A stretch of DNA of 64,000 nt, taken from contig JAOSJT010000001.1 in assembly GCA_027493955.1 (NCBI GenBank), positions 186,001 through 250,000 on the forward strand, written 5' to 3'. This stretch comes from Bacteroidia bacterium. GTDB taxonomy: Bacteria > Bacteroidota > Ignavibacteria > SZUA-365. Below are positions 38,340 to 47,175 of this stretch, piece by piece; the stretch's first letter is position 1; each line of letters begins with the position of its first letter. The notes under the pieces were generated by a model, which saw only the letters and a program-made list of their open reading frames with translations, searched no databases and was not told the DNA's origin. The position numbers were made by a program, and so were the translations under genes.

Positions 38340-39180
38340 GCGGAAGCGAAGAGGACATTTTTTCATCGCAAGGAGAAAGGGACAGCGCTTCGGGACGACG
38401 GACGTCAGACGGGGAGGGAAAGCTCTGTGCATTTGTCTGGATTTGGGTCCGTCTGGTGAGGGATGATGGTCCGAAAGGGAGGAGTGTGGTGGTTTGGGTG
38501 CTGGTTTTGAGGGCTGGGACCTGGTGTGGCGGGGGTGTTTCCGGGTCCTGGAGAGCAAGTGGGCGATACATGAATCGCCCAAATCCGATTCGGGCCTCCA
38601 TCAGATGGCGATACATGAATCGCCCACTTTCGGTTTCGGCCGTACCCTCGTGGCGATACATGAATCACCCAAATCCGATTCGGGCATCCATCAGATGGCG
38701 ATACATGAATCGCCCACTTTCGGTTTCGGCCGTACCCTCGTGGCGATACATGAATCACCCACTTTCGGATTCGGCCGTATCCGGGTGGCGATACATGAAT
38801 CGCCCGAATCGCCTCCGAGACGCTCTCGTATCGCGTACCATCGATCGCACGACCCCAATTTCACTCATTACTCCCCCCAATCCCGTCACTCCGCAAACTG
38901 AAGTATCCGGATTCCCGAATACGAATTGGCTACCTTTCATACAGGAGTACTCTCGGATTTACCTCCTGCGCCACCAAATGGGTATAATCCAGATTTTCGG
39001 AAACCGCTACTGTTCAAACGCCTCTGGGTACGTTTTTTGTGCGAGTCAACACGTCGATCTCCCGATTTCCTCTCGCGTCTTGAATTACATGTTCCGTGGG
39101 ACTATTTTGAAACAAATCAGCGAAGTCCCGTACAACTCCGGGTGTACCGGATCCGTCACGAAATTGAGGACGCAGCAATC
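38340..39180. other. Long non-coding stretch holding a REP-like array
   Basis: Several frames stay open across this region only because the repeat period is a multiple of three; none has a good start or protein-like composition. Apart from the array at 38562-38806 there is GC-rich sequence to its left and AT-richer sequence to its right leading to the gene at 39181. I see no other feature. Confidence 0.6.
38562..38806 (+). repeat. Six-unit array of REP-like palindromes, period 45 bp
   Basis: The palindrome GGCGATACATGAATCGCC (6-7 bp stem, ACATGA loop) starts at 38562, 38607, 38652, 38697, 38742 and 38787, always exactly 45 bases apart. In units 3 and 5 the right arm reads ATCACCC. The DNA between is of two types, one starting AAATCCGATTCGGGC and one starting ACTTTCGG(T/A)TTCGGC. 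They alternate A-B-A-B-B. The core is one base from GGGCGATTCATGAATCGCCC, a REP sequence I recall beside RAYT genes in other bacteria. The RAYT-like gene is just upstream. Confidence 0.88.
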
Positions 39181-39648
39181 ATGAGCTTCGAATTTACACA
39201 AGAGCATATCGAACAGATCGCCGCCATTCTCGGCGTTGAAGCAAAACATTACGGGAATCACTACCGCTTTGAAATCCTTGGGGCCACAGCCGAGCGGCGC
39301 GTGTCTTTGGAAGTGTATCCCCGCATTCCCATCGGCGACAGCGACGGTGCCTTGATCAGCGTGTTCACGCCGAATTCCAATTTACAGATTCAGCATTGCG
39401 CCGGCGTGGTCGTCAGTGAACTGATGGGCGAAGTCACCTTTTTCGCCGAGGGAGGAGGCAAGCTCTCCGGACTTATCATTGAGCGCGAGGGCGGTTGTTC
39501 CATGTACGCAAATGTGGATCGCGAATTACTCTCCGGCGATTTCACCAAGCTCGGTCCCGAGGTCATGCTTTCGGGCATCGCGCTTTCCCTCACGGAAATC
39601 ATGCTTCCCGACGAAGGCAATGGCGACGCGCAACTCCCGGGCGCTTGA
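39181..39648 (+). CDS. Conserved-looking protein of unknown function upstream of ybeY
   Basis: 155 residues from ATG 39181 (GAGG 11 bases before; the in-frame extension back to 38926 runs into non-coding sequence). It is an alpha/beta protein with no signal or membrane helix (MSFEFTQEHIEQIAAILGVE, then VSLEVYPRIPIGDSDGALIS). Its end overlaps the start of ybeY by 29 bases, which implies tight co-translation. I do not recognise the family. Confidence 0.6.
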   Translation: MSFEFTQEHIEQIAAILGVEAKHYGNHYRFEILGATAERRVSLEVYPRIPIGDSDGALISVFTPNSNLQIQHCAGVVVSELMGEVTFFAEGGGKLSGLIIEREGGCSMYANVDRELLSGDFTKLGPEVMLSGIALSLTEIMLPDEGNGDAQLPGA

Positions 39649-40090
39649 CGTTGCCGTCACCTTCCGGACCCGCCTGGGCAGCATTGGCACCGCTTTTTTT
39701 GTCGATGCGGCACTATTCGCGTTGGCCGCGCAGAAGGTGAGGAACGCGTCCATTTCCATTACCTTGCTCTCTGATCGCGAGATGCATGCACTCAACCGCG
39801 AATGGCTCCAACATGATTATCCGACCGATATCATCACTTTTCCGCTCGAAAGTGATCCGCTCGAAGCCGAGATTGTGATCAGCCTTGACACGGCACGGCG
39901 ACAGAGCAGGGAATACCGCGTAGCACTGCGCTCGGAACTGGCCCGACTCGTGCTGCACGGGATACTGCATCTGACAGGCTTCGACGATGACACCGAAGAG
40001 CATCGTGCTGTGATGAAACGGCGTGAAGATTTGCTGCTTAAACAATGTCCGGGAGTACCCGGTTACAGCCCGGACGCGGAGCTGACTTGA
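39620..40090 (+). CDS. ybeY: Endoribonuclease YbeY
   Basis: 156 residues from ATG 39620 (GAAGG just before). The zinc site of the family is present as HGILHLTGFDDDTEEH, with three histidines, and is preceded by LNREWLQHDYPTDIITFPLE, the family's DYPTDVLSFP-type motif. YbeY trims the 3' end of 16S rRNA and takes part in late ribosome quality control. It starts inside the previous gene and is followed by the smg/DUF494 gene. Confidence 0.93.
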   Translation: MATRNSRALDVAVTFRTRLGSIGTAFFVDAALFALAAQKVRNASISITLLSDREMHALNREWLQHDYPTDIITFPLESDPLEAEIVISLDTARRQSREYRVALRSELARLVLHGILHLTGFDDDTEEHRAVMKRREDLLLKQCPGVPGYSPDAELT

Positions 40091-40147
40091 CATTCGGACT
40101 GCGAAAGCCTACATTTTGCAGGACGTAGTAAAAACAGTGGCCTGAAA

Positions 40148-40606
40148 ATGCAGGAAAGAATTGTTGAAATAATAGTCTATTTGATCCACGAAATGCAGAC
40201 CGACAAACGCCTCGGCGAAATCGATCTCCGCATTCTCTCGGACAGGGGCTATACGCAAAATGAAATCAGTACAGCCTTCAGCTGGCTATTTGATAAAATT
40301 CACCTCGGGGATAATATTCTCTCCGAGGGCAACAGGCGTCTGCCGCATTCGCATCGTATCCTGCATGATTCCGAGCGATCAGTGATATCACCCGAAGCCT
40401 ATGGGTATCTCATCGAGCTCCGGGAACTCGGGTTGCTCGACGATATGGACATCGAGGTCACCATCGACCGCATTATGATGGCGGGATTCGGAACCGTCAC
40501 AATCCGGGAGATGAAATCCGTCGTCGCATCCGTGATTTTTGATTACGACGATTCCAATCGTATCGGAAGCAGGCTCATGCTGAACAGCAAAGACACTATA
40601 CATTAA
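40148..40606 (+). CDS. smg: DUF494/Smg family protein
   Basis: 152 residues. The opening (MQERIVEIIVYLIHEMQTDK) and RILSDRGYTQNEISTAFSWL are characteristic of DUF494 (Smg), a small, mostly helical protein found next to topA or dprA in many bacteria. The end carries the FGTVTIREMKSVVASVIFDY block. Its molecular role is unknown; the link with topA, which starts 87 bases on, is the conserved context. Confidence 0.88.
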   Translation: MQERIVEIIVYLIHEMQTDKRLGEIDLRILSDRGYTQNEISTAFSWLFDKIHLGDNILSEGNRRLPHSHRILHDSERSVISPEAYGYLIELRELGLLDDMDIEVTIDRIMMAGFGTVTIREMKSVVASVIFDYDDSNRIGSRLMLNSKDTIH

Positions 40607-40692
40607 AACGCATCCTGGCCCTACGCCGGGAAATCAAGGGAACGTAGCGCGGAACCGTTCATCGGTACTTTTTTCATCCATGTGCGAGAATC

Positions 40693-42945
40693 ATGTCGAA
40701 ATCGTTGATCATCGTTGAGTCGCCTTCCAAGGCGAAGACCATCAATAAATATCTCGGGAAGGACTTCACCGTCGAAGCCTCCGTCGGGCATATCAAAAAT
40801 CTCCCGTCCAAGGAAATCGGTGTGGATGTGGAGAACGGCTTCGAGCCCAAGTATGTCACCATTCGCGGTAAGGCACAGATAATAAAGGACTTGCAGAAAA
40901 AGGCGGCGCTGGCGGAAGCGGTGTACATCGCGACTGACCCTGATCGTGAAGGCGAAGCCATCGCACATCATATCGCCGTGGAACTGGAGAAACAACTCAA
41001 AGGCAAGAAGCTGTACCGCGTGCTTTTCAATGAAATCACGAAGTCCGGTATCGCGGACGCGATGAAGCACCCGCGAAATCTCGATACACGCATGGTGCAG
41101 GCTCAGCAGGCCCGTCGTGTCATGGATCGCCTCGTAGGATATAAAGTCAGTCCCTTCCTCTGGAAGACGATTTACAAAGGATTGTCCGCCGGCCGTGTGC
41201 AATCGGTGGCGTTGCGCCTGATCTGTGAAAGAGAAGAAGAGATCGCTAAATTCGTTGTCGAGGAGTATTGGACCATTACGGGTGAATTCCGTAAGCCGGG
41301 TGACGGCGCCTTTCATGCAAAACTTGCGAAGGTGGATGGGCGGGCCCCATCCATACCCGATCAGGCGACAGCGGAGAATCTCCTTCAACGTCTGCGCGCG
41401 GAGTCCTACGCGATCTCCGACATCCAGTCCCGTGAAGTTCTGCGCTCACCTGCCCCCCCGTTCATCACCAGCTCTCTGCAGCAGGAGGCATCCAATCGCC
41501 TCCGCTTCAGCGCAAAACGGACCATGATGATTGCGCAGCAGCTCTACGAGGGTGTGGACCTGGGGCCGGAGGGTGCCGTGGGTCTCATCACCTACATGCG
41601 CACCGACTCGACGCGCATCAGCAAAGAGGCGCTCACGTCCGTGCGTGCCCACATCCATGACACGTACGGGCCGGACTTCCTCCCGAAGGATGCACGCAGT
41701 TTCAAGGTGAAAGCAAGCGCCCAGGATGCGCACGAAGCGATACGCCCTACGTCTTTGCAGTACGCGCCACAGGCGGTCCGAAAATTCCTCAATCCTGAGC
41801 AATACGCCCTCTACGAGCTGATCTGGAAGCGTTTCGTCGCCAGCCAGATGTCCGCTGCGAAGATGCTGCAAACAACAGTGCTCGTCGATGGCGGCCCGTT
41901 CCAATTCAAGGGTGTTGGCTCCATATACACCTTCCGCGGTTTCTTGCAGGTGTTCGACGACTTCGCCGGCGACAACGGGCAGGAAGTGGACGAGGAAGAA
42001 ACCCTGATCCCGGAAGGGCTTAAGGTCAAAGATACCGTCGAAGCCCAAAGTCTGGATCCCCATCAACATTTTACCAAACCGCCCCCGCGGTACAGCGAAA
42101 GCAGTCTCGTGCGTGAGCTGGAAGCCAACGGTGTTGGACGCCCGAGTACCTATGCACTGATTGTGAGCACGATACAAGATCGGGGGTATGTAGAGCAGAA
42201 GAATCGTCGTTTACACGCCACGACGCTGGGCATGGATGTCAATCGCTTGCTCACCACGCATTTCGACCGTCTGTTCAATGTCACGTTCACCTCACAGATG
42301 GAGGAAGAGCTCGACACCATCGCGAGCGGTGAGGTCCCCTATCTCAAGGTGATGAACGATTTCTACGGTCCCTTCGTGGATTTGCTCAACAGCGTTTCTG
42401 TGGACGACGCACGCCTTCAGGAGGAGACGGACGAGGTATGCGATAAATGCGGCAAGCCTATGATCCGGCGCTGGGGTCGCAACGGCAAGTTCCTCGCGTG
42501 CAGTGGGTATCCTGAATGCAAGAACGCGAAACCTCTGCCCGAGGATGCGGAGAGAATGAAGATCAACGAGGATTGTCCCAGCTGTGGAGGGGGGCTCGTT
42601 CTCAAACAAAGCCGCTATGGGAAATTCATCGGATGTTCGAATTACCCGGAGTGCAAATTCACACGCCCCATCACCCTGGGCTTCAGTTGTCCTAAATGCG
42701 TCAAGGGCGAAGTGGTGGAGCGGACCACGAAAACCAAACGGACGTTCTACGGTTGCACCCGCTATCCCGAGTGTGATTTCACGTCCTGGGATCGCCCTGT
42801 ACCGAGTATTTGCCCTTCATGTAAAAATCCGTATCTTCTGGCAAAGTACACACAGAAGAAAGGCGAATTCCTGAAATGTCCTGCGTGCAAGGAAGAGTTC
42901 ACGAAGGACCTTGACCCATTCGACCCCATGCAAGTAGCAGCATGA
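40693..42945 (+). CDS. topA: DNA topoisomerase I
   Basis: 750 residues. The TOPRIM domain opens SKSLIIVESPSKAKTINKYL and carries DPDREGEAIAHH. The catalytic tyrosine is Tyr301 in LITYMRTDSTR. Four C-terminal zinc ribbons follow (CDKCGKPM...CSGYPEC, CPSCGGGL...CSNYPEC, CPKCVKGE...CTRYPEC, CPSCKNPY...CPAC), the fourth with CPAC instead of CxxYPEC. The enzyme relaxes negative supercoils. All the key residues are intact. The xer gene begins four bases after its stop. Confidence 0.97.
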   Translation: MSKSLIIVESPSKAKTINKYLGKDFTVEASVGHIKNLPSKEIGVDVENGFEPKYVTIRGKAQIIKDLQKKAALAEAVYIATDPDREGEAIAHHIAVELEKQLKGKKLYRVLFNEITKSGIADAMKHPRNLDTRMVQAQQARRVMDRLVGYKVSPFLWKTIYKGLSAGRVQSVALRLICEREEEIAKFVVEEYWTITGEFRKPGDGAFHAKLAKVDGRAPSIPDQATAENLLQRLRAESYAISDIQSREVLRSPAPPFITSSLQQEASNRLRFSAKRTMMIAQQLYEGVDLGPEGAVGLITYMRTDSTRISKEALTSVRAHIHDTYGPDFLPKDARSFKVKASAQDAHEAIRPTSLQYAPQAVRKFLNPEQYALYELIWKRFVASQMSAAKMLQTTVLVDGGPFQFKGVGSIYTFRGFLQVFDDFAGDNGQEVDEEETLIPEGLKVKDTVEAQSLDPHQHFTKPPPRYSESSLVRELEANGVGRPSTYALIVSTIQDRGYVEQKNRRLHATTLGMDVNRLLTTHFDRLFNVTFTSQMEEELDTIASGEVPYLKVMNDFYGPFVDLLNSVSVDDARLQEETDEVCDKCGKPMIRRWGRNGKFLACSGYPECKNAKPLPEDAERMKINEDCPSCGGGLVLKQSRYGKFIGCSNYPECKFTRPITLGFSCPKCVKGEVVERTTKTKRTFYGCTRYPECDFTSWDRPVPSICPSCKNPYLLAKYTQKKGEFLKCPACKEEFTKDLDPFDPMQVAA

Positions 42946-42949
42946 CAGA

Positions 42950-43846
42950 ATGCCGATGCTCACTGCGCTGAAATTGTTCCACGAATATCTGCTTGTGGAG
43001 CGCAACGCTTCACCCCATACGGTCAAGGCGTACATGCGCGACCTGGAGCGTTTTCACGCCTGGGTAGCGGCGCTTGCCGAAACGGAGGCGGTGGACCCTG
43101 ATGCAATTGACCGCAATACGATTCGTGCATACATGGGTGCGCTGGCGGAGCAGGGGCTGACCAAGCGTTCGATCAGCAGAGTGATGACGTCTATCAGAAT
43201 GTTTTTCAAATTTGCTGTTCGCAGAACCATCATCAGTCGCGATCCGACATTGAATCTGAAGTCCATGAAAATCGAAAAGCGGCTCCCCGCCTTTGTCGAG
43301 GAATATGCGGTGGCGGCGATGCTTCGACTTCCGGATACTTCGACTCTTGAAGGAGCCCGCGATGCGGCGATTCTGGAATTGTTCTACAGCACAGGGATAC
43401 GTTTGAGCGAACTGGTTTCGCTCGATCGACGCGATCTTCCGGTGGATACCGGCACTATACGCGTGCTGGGAAAACGCAGGAAGGAACGTGTTCTGCCGGT
43501 GGGCGGGCCGGCAATGGAAGCGGTGCGGCGCTATCTCGCGATGCGCGATGCTCAGCGCGGCGGCGATACGCAACCCGTTTTCACGAACAACCGCGGCACG
43601 CGGCTTTCGGGTCGCAGTGTCTATACCATCGTACACCGCTATATGAGAGCGGTATCGGAGCAGGCCGTCTGTTCACCGCATGTCCTTCGTCACAGTTTCG
43701 CCACGCATCTGCTCAACCGCGGTGCGGATCTCGAAGCAGTACGTGAACTGCTGGGGCATGAGAGCCTCTCCACCACACAGATCTATGCGCATGTCAGCAT
43801 GGATCACCTCAAGCGCGAATACGCGAAAGCGCATCCGCGAGCGTAA
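42950..43846 (+). CDS. xerC: Tyrosine recombinase XerC/XerD
   Basis: 298 residues. A SAM-like N-terminal domain (LFHEYLLVERNASPHTVKAY) precedes the catalytic domain, which has Arg in YSTGIRLSEL, His-x-x-Arg in HVLRHSFATHLL, His in ELLGHESLSTTQIYAH and nucleophile Tyr279. It resolves chromosome dimers at dif with FtsK. XerC and XerD cannot be told apart with confidence; the symbol is the more usual one in this topA context. It lies directly behind topA and before hpf, apparently in one operon. Confidence 0.93.
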   Translation: MPMLTALKLFHEYLLVERNASPHTVKAYMRDLERFHAWVAALAETEAVDPDAIDRNTIRAYMGALAEQGLTKRSISRVMTSIRMFFKFAVRRTIISRDPTLNLKSMKIEKRLPAFVEEYAVAAMLRLPDTSTLEGARDAAILELFYSTGIRLSELVSLDRRDLPVDTGTIRVLGKRRKERVLPVGGPAMEAVRRYLAMRDAQRGGDTQPVFTNNRGTRLSGRSVYTIVHRYMRAVSEQAVCSPHVLRHSFATHLLNRGADLEAVRELLGHESLSTTQIYAHVSMDHLKREYAKAHPRA

Positions 43847-43876
43847 ACCATCCACACCATTCCAAGGAGCGTTGTT

Positions 43877-44173
43877 ATGAACGTCCAATTCACCGCTCGG
43901 CACTTCAAGGCACATGAAGGCCTTAAGCATTATGCCCTGTCGCAGGTGTCTACGCTCAAGAAGTACTACGACGGCATCGTCACGGGGAATGTGGTTCTCC
44001 GTTTCGAGAAAGCCAAGGACTCGGTCAAAATCGCCGAGATCAACCTCTCCGTTCATGGCACGAATCTCGTGGCCATCGAGAAATCTGCCGATTTTTACAA
44101 ATCCATAGACACCGCCGTGGAGAAGCTGGAACGACAGCTCTTAAAATATAAGGACAAAAAGCGCGGCGTCTGA
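43877..44173 (+). CDS. hpf: Ribosome hibernation-promoting factor (short form)
   Basis: 98 residues, with AAGGAG before the ATG. MNVQFTARHFKAHEGLKHYA and YDGIVTGNVVLRFEKAKDSV fit the HPF/YfiA S30AE domain, and a basic tail ends LLKYKDKKRGV. The protein binds the 30S subunit and stabilises inactive ribosomes in stationary phase. It lacks the long-HPF dimerisation tail, so it is the short kind. A terminator follows. Confidence 0.93.
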   Translation: MNVQFTARHFKAHEGLKHYALSQVSTLKKYYDGIVTGNVVLRFEKAKDSVKIAEINLSVHGTNLVAIEKSADFYKSIDTAVEKLERQLLKYKDKKRGV

Positions 44174-44202
44174 TTGACTCCGGGGCTTTGAGAAGGTATT
44201 TT

Positions 44203-44228
44203 ATGGGCGGAATTTCCGCCCATTTTTT
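44203..44228 (+). terminator. Intrinsic terminator after hpf
   Basis: An eight-base stem (ATGGGCGG/CCGCCCAT, 44203-44210 and 44216-44223), a five-base loop and a run of six T. It ends only eight bases before the hprK start codon. Confidence 0.88.
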
Positions 44229-44236
44229 ATACTCCC

Positions 44237-45268
44237 ATGCCGTCACCAAACGAACCCCTCAAAAACCTGAAGACTCTGCAGAAGCAGAGCATCACCGTCA
44301 GCGAATTTTTCGAACTCAATCGCAGCCGCATCAAACTCACATCGGCGAACGGTCTGGAACATTCCGAACGGCTCATTGTCGAGAAAAACCTCCATCGGCC
44401 GGGCCTCGCTCTGGCGGGCTTCGTGGGTCTGTTTACCTACCAGCGTGTCCAGGTGTTCGGGAACACCGAGATCAACTATCTCAAGTCCCTTCCCGACGAC
44501 GAGCGGCAGGCGTCGTTGCACTATCTCCTTGAGTTCGAAATCCCCTGCATCGTTGTCACCAACGGCAGCAATCTTGACCCGGCACTGCTCGACCTGGCGA
44601 CCGAGCACGGCGTCCCGGTCTTCATCTCCCAATATGAAACCACCCGCGCGACGTATTTCATGAGCGACTTTCTCGACGATCAGTTCGCTCCCCACGCAGC
44701 CATTCACGGCGCCTTCGTGGATGTCTACGGCGTCGGGGTGCTGCTCATCGGCAGATCCGGAATCGGAAAAAGCGAAATTGCGCTCGACCTTATCGAACGT
44801 GGACACCGGCTTGTTGCGGACGATGTCGTCATGGTGACGCAAAAGGGCGAGGGGATTCTTATGGGGGCTGGTACCGATATGGTCAAGCATTTCATGGAAA
44901 TACGCGGGCTGGGACTGATCGATATCCGCGCCATGTTCGGTATCAGAGCCATTCGTTTTCAGAAACGCCTCGAAATCGTGGTGCACCTGGAAGAATGGAG
45001 CGACAGATTGGATTATGAGCGAACCGGGCTCGATACGCAGGAAGTGGGCATTCTCAACGTCAATGTACCACACGTGCGCCTTCCCATTTTCCCTGGCAAG
45101 AATGTGACCGTCATCACGGAAGTGATCGCACTCAACTATCTCCTCAAACACTACGGCTACGACGCCGCCAACGAGTTTTCGCGTATGCTGAAGGATCACC
45201 TCGAGCAGAAGGCCAAAGGAGTGACCGAACGCCGCGCGATCGATTATTTCGAGCACGATTTCGAGTGA
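44237..45268 (+). CDS. hprK: HPr kinase/phosphorylase
   Basis: 343 residues, slightly longer than usual because of an N-terminal ~20-residue extension. The P-loop is GRSGIGKS (172-179), followed by LVADDVVMV and the family signature MEIRGLGLIDIRAMFG. It phosphorylates and dephosphorylates HPr (or NPr) on serine in response to energy state. No ptsH is in view. The start lies immediately behind a terminator with no clear ribosome-binding site, so a start further in (near ITVSEFFELN) is possible. Confidence 0.93.
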   Translation: MPSPNEPLKNLKTLQKQSITVSEFFELNRSRIKLTSANGLEHSERLIVEKNLHRPGLALAGFVGLFTYQRVQVFGNTEINYLKSLPDDERQASLHYLLEFEIPCIVVTNGSNLDPALLDLATEHGVPVFISQYETTRATYFMSDFLDDQFAPHAAIHGAFVDVYGVGVLLIGRSGIGKSEIALDLIERGHRLVADDVVMVTQKGEGILMGAGTDMVKHFMEIRGLGLIDIRAMFGIRAIRFQKRLEIVVHLEEWSDRLDYERTGLDTQEVGILNVNVPHVRLPIFPGKNVTVITEVIALNYLLKHYGYDAANEFSRMLKDHLEQKAKGVTERRAIDYFEHDFE

Positions 45269-45463
45269 TCCGCGGAGCCGTGCCATCCCGACAGTGCGTC
45301 AACGACGATGGCGGGGAAGCGAACGGATCCGGTACGTCGTTCATGGAAGAAATATCGTTTGACTTTTACGACACTTTTCTGTTTTTTTCAGAAGAAGAAC
45401 ACGTCTACACGGCCCGTTTAGACCAGCGGTTTGAGCGCAAATTCAAATTGAGACGGAGGTACC

Positions 45464-47143
45464 ATGTCTCCACGTTTTCTCCCTCTATTCGTTCTCTGCT
45501 GCCTTATTCTCGCAGCGTGCGGTAAGAAATCCGGAGATAAAGACCCGATGGGCAGCACAGCCGTCGTGGCTCTCTCCGGCGATGCCGACAATCTTAACCC
45601 TGTTGTATCCAATTCCACCATGGCGTCCGATATCGGAAGCGGCATCTATCCCATGATGTTCGATGTCTCCTTCGACCTTCGTGAGGGGAAGCTGGTGTTT
45701 GAACCCGCGCTGGTTTCATCGTGGGAATCCAAAAACGGAGGTCGTGACGTCGTGCTCAATCTCCGCCCCGGCGTGAAATGGCAGGATGGCATGCCTGTGA
45801 CCACCGCGGATATCAAATTCAGTTACGAACTGTACGGCGACCCCGACGTCGCCAGTCCCCGCAGACATTACGTCGAGAGCATGATATTTACGAATGGGGA
45901 ATTCGATGTGGATAAAAGTATCGAGATCGTGGACGATGTGACGATGATTTTCCACTTCTCCAAGGCTTATCCGCTGCAGCTTTTCCACATGAATCTCTCG
46001 CCCATCCCGAAACATATTTATCAGAACGCGGACAGAAAAACCCTCCGCACCAATCCCGCCAATTCCAATCCGATAGGCGCCGGTCCGTTCAAACTCGAGG
46101 AATGGGTGCGGCAGCAACAGGTGACTCTGGTGAGAAACGGTCGTAGCACGCTTCCGTATCCCTCGAAGCTGGACAGGGTTGTGTTTCGGGTGATCACCGA
46201 ACCGACGACGCGCCTGACCGAGCTGAAAAAGGGGACCGTTGATATGATGTGGCCGGTGTATCCAGAGGACGTCCAGGACATTCAGAAGAACAATCCGAAT
46301 GTCAAACTGGTAACGCTTCCTCCCCGTATGCATGATTACATCGGATGGATGAACATTGACCCGGACGAATACCACAACAAGAAGGTTGTCAAGCCGCATC
46401 CGCTCTTCGGTGATCGTCGCGTGCGTCAGGCGCTCACCTACGCTATAGACCGTCGGAGCATTATTCGGGAAAAATTGCAATCCTATGGCGAACAGGCGGT
46501 CACGGACTTCTCCCCGATTTTTCGCTGGGCTACCAATAAAGGGCTCGTACCCTATCCGTACGATCCGGACAAGGCGCGGCAGCTCCTGCGTTCGGCAGGA
46601 TGGACCGACAGCAACGGTGACGGTATTCTTGACCAAGGCGGTAAGAATTTCGAATTCACGCTCTATTACAATGTCGGCAACAAGCGTCGTGAGTACGTCG
46701 CCACGGTGGTTCAGGAGAATCTGAAACGCGTCGGTATCAAGGTCGCGATTCAGGGTGTGGAAAATACGGTGCTGTTCCAGAACATCGATCAGAAGCGCTA
46801 CGACGCCTTCGTCGGAGGCTTCAACATCGGTCTCGCCATCGATCCTTCGGACCGCTGGGGCGATGTGTCCAGTCCTTTCAATACCGTGGGCTTTCAGAAT
46901 ACGCGCGTAATGGAATTGCTCAAACTGGGCTTGCACGTCGTCAACGAACGCGACGCGGGTCCCTTCTGGATGGAAATTCAGTCCATCCTGCATCAGGAAC
47001 AGCCCGTGACCTTCCTGTACTGGATTAAAGATATCGTCGGTGTGAACCGTCGACTCAAAGGAACCAACATCAATACCCTGGGCGTGACGGACAATATCTG
47101 GGATTGGCAAATCGGTGATCCCAATGCAGCGATGACTCCGTGA
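45464..47143 (+). CDS. Peptide-type ABC transporter substrate-binding lipoprotein (SBP_bac_5)
   Basis: 559 residues, with GGAGG before the ATG. A lipoprotein signal ends at Cys19 (LILAACG). The mature part is a family-5 binding protein: DADNLNPVVSNSTMASDIGS, VVLNLRPGVKWQDGMPVTTA, NPIGAGPFKLEEW and VRQALTYAIDRRSIIREKLQ are the usual landmarks. It should be anchored in the envelope and deliver oligopeptides or similar solutes to the two permeases just downstream. The 195-bp gap before it holds no obvious gene. Confidence 0.92.
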   Translation: MSPRFLPLFVLCCLILAACGKKSGDKDPMGSTAVVALSGDADNLNPVVSNSTMASDIGSGIYPMMFDVSFDLREGKLVFEPALVSSWESKNGGRDVVLNLRPGVKWQDGMPVTTADIKFSYELYGDPDVASPRRHYVESMIFTNGEFDVDKSIEIVDDVTMIFHFSKAYPLQLFHMNLSPIPKHIYQNADRKTLRTNPANSNPIGAGPFKLEEWVRQQQVTLVRNGRSTLPYPSKLDRVVFRVITEPTTRLTELKKGTVDMMWPVYPEDVQDIQKNNPNVKLVTLPPRMHDYIGWMNIDPDEYHNKKVVKPHPLFGDRRVRQALTYAIDRRSIIREKLQSYGEQAVTDFSPIFRWATNKGLVPYPYDPDKARQLLRSAGWTDSNGDGILDQGGKNFEFTLYYNVGNKRREYVATVVQENLKRVGIKVAIQGVENTVLFQNIDQKRYDAFVGGFNIGLAIDPSDRWGDVSSPFNTVGFQNTRVMELLKLGLHVVNERDAGPFWMEIQSILHQEQPVTFLYWIKDIVGVNRRLKGTNINTLGVTDNIWDWQIGDPNAAMTP

Positions 47144-47175
47144 CGCTTTCGCAACGCTTCTGCGTCAGGTAGAAC

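Noticed and set aside
38562-38806. CRISPR array
   Set aside because: Repeats are only ~18 bases, the 'spacers' are themselves repeated (two types), the unit is palindromic and no cas genes are present.
38456-39184. Repeat protein encoded across the palindrome array (units such as RYMNRPNPIRASIRW)
   Set aside because: The 45-bp period keeps several frames on both strands open at once; there is no start signal and the composition differs from the neighbouring proteins.
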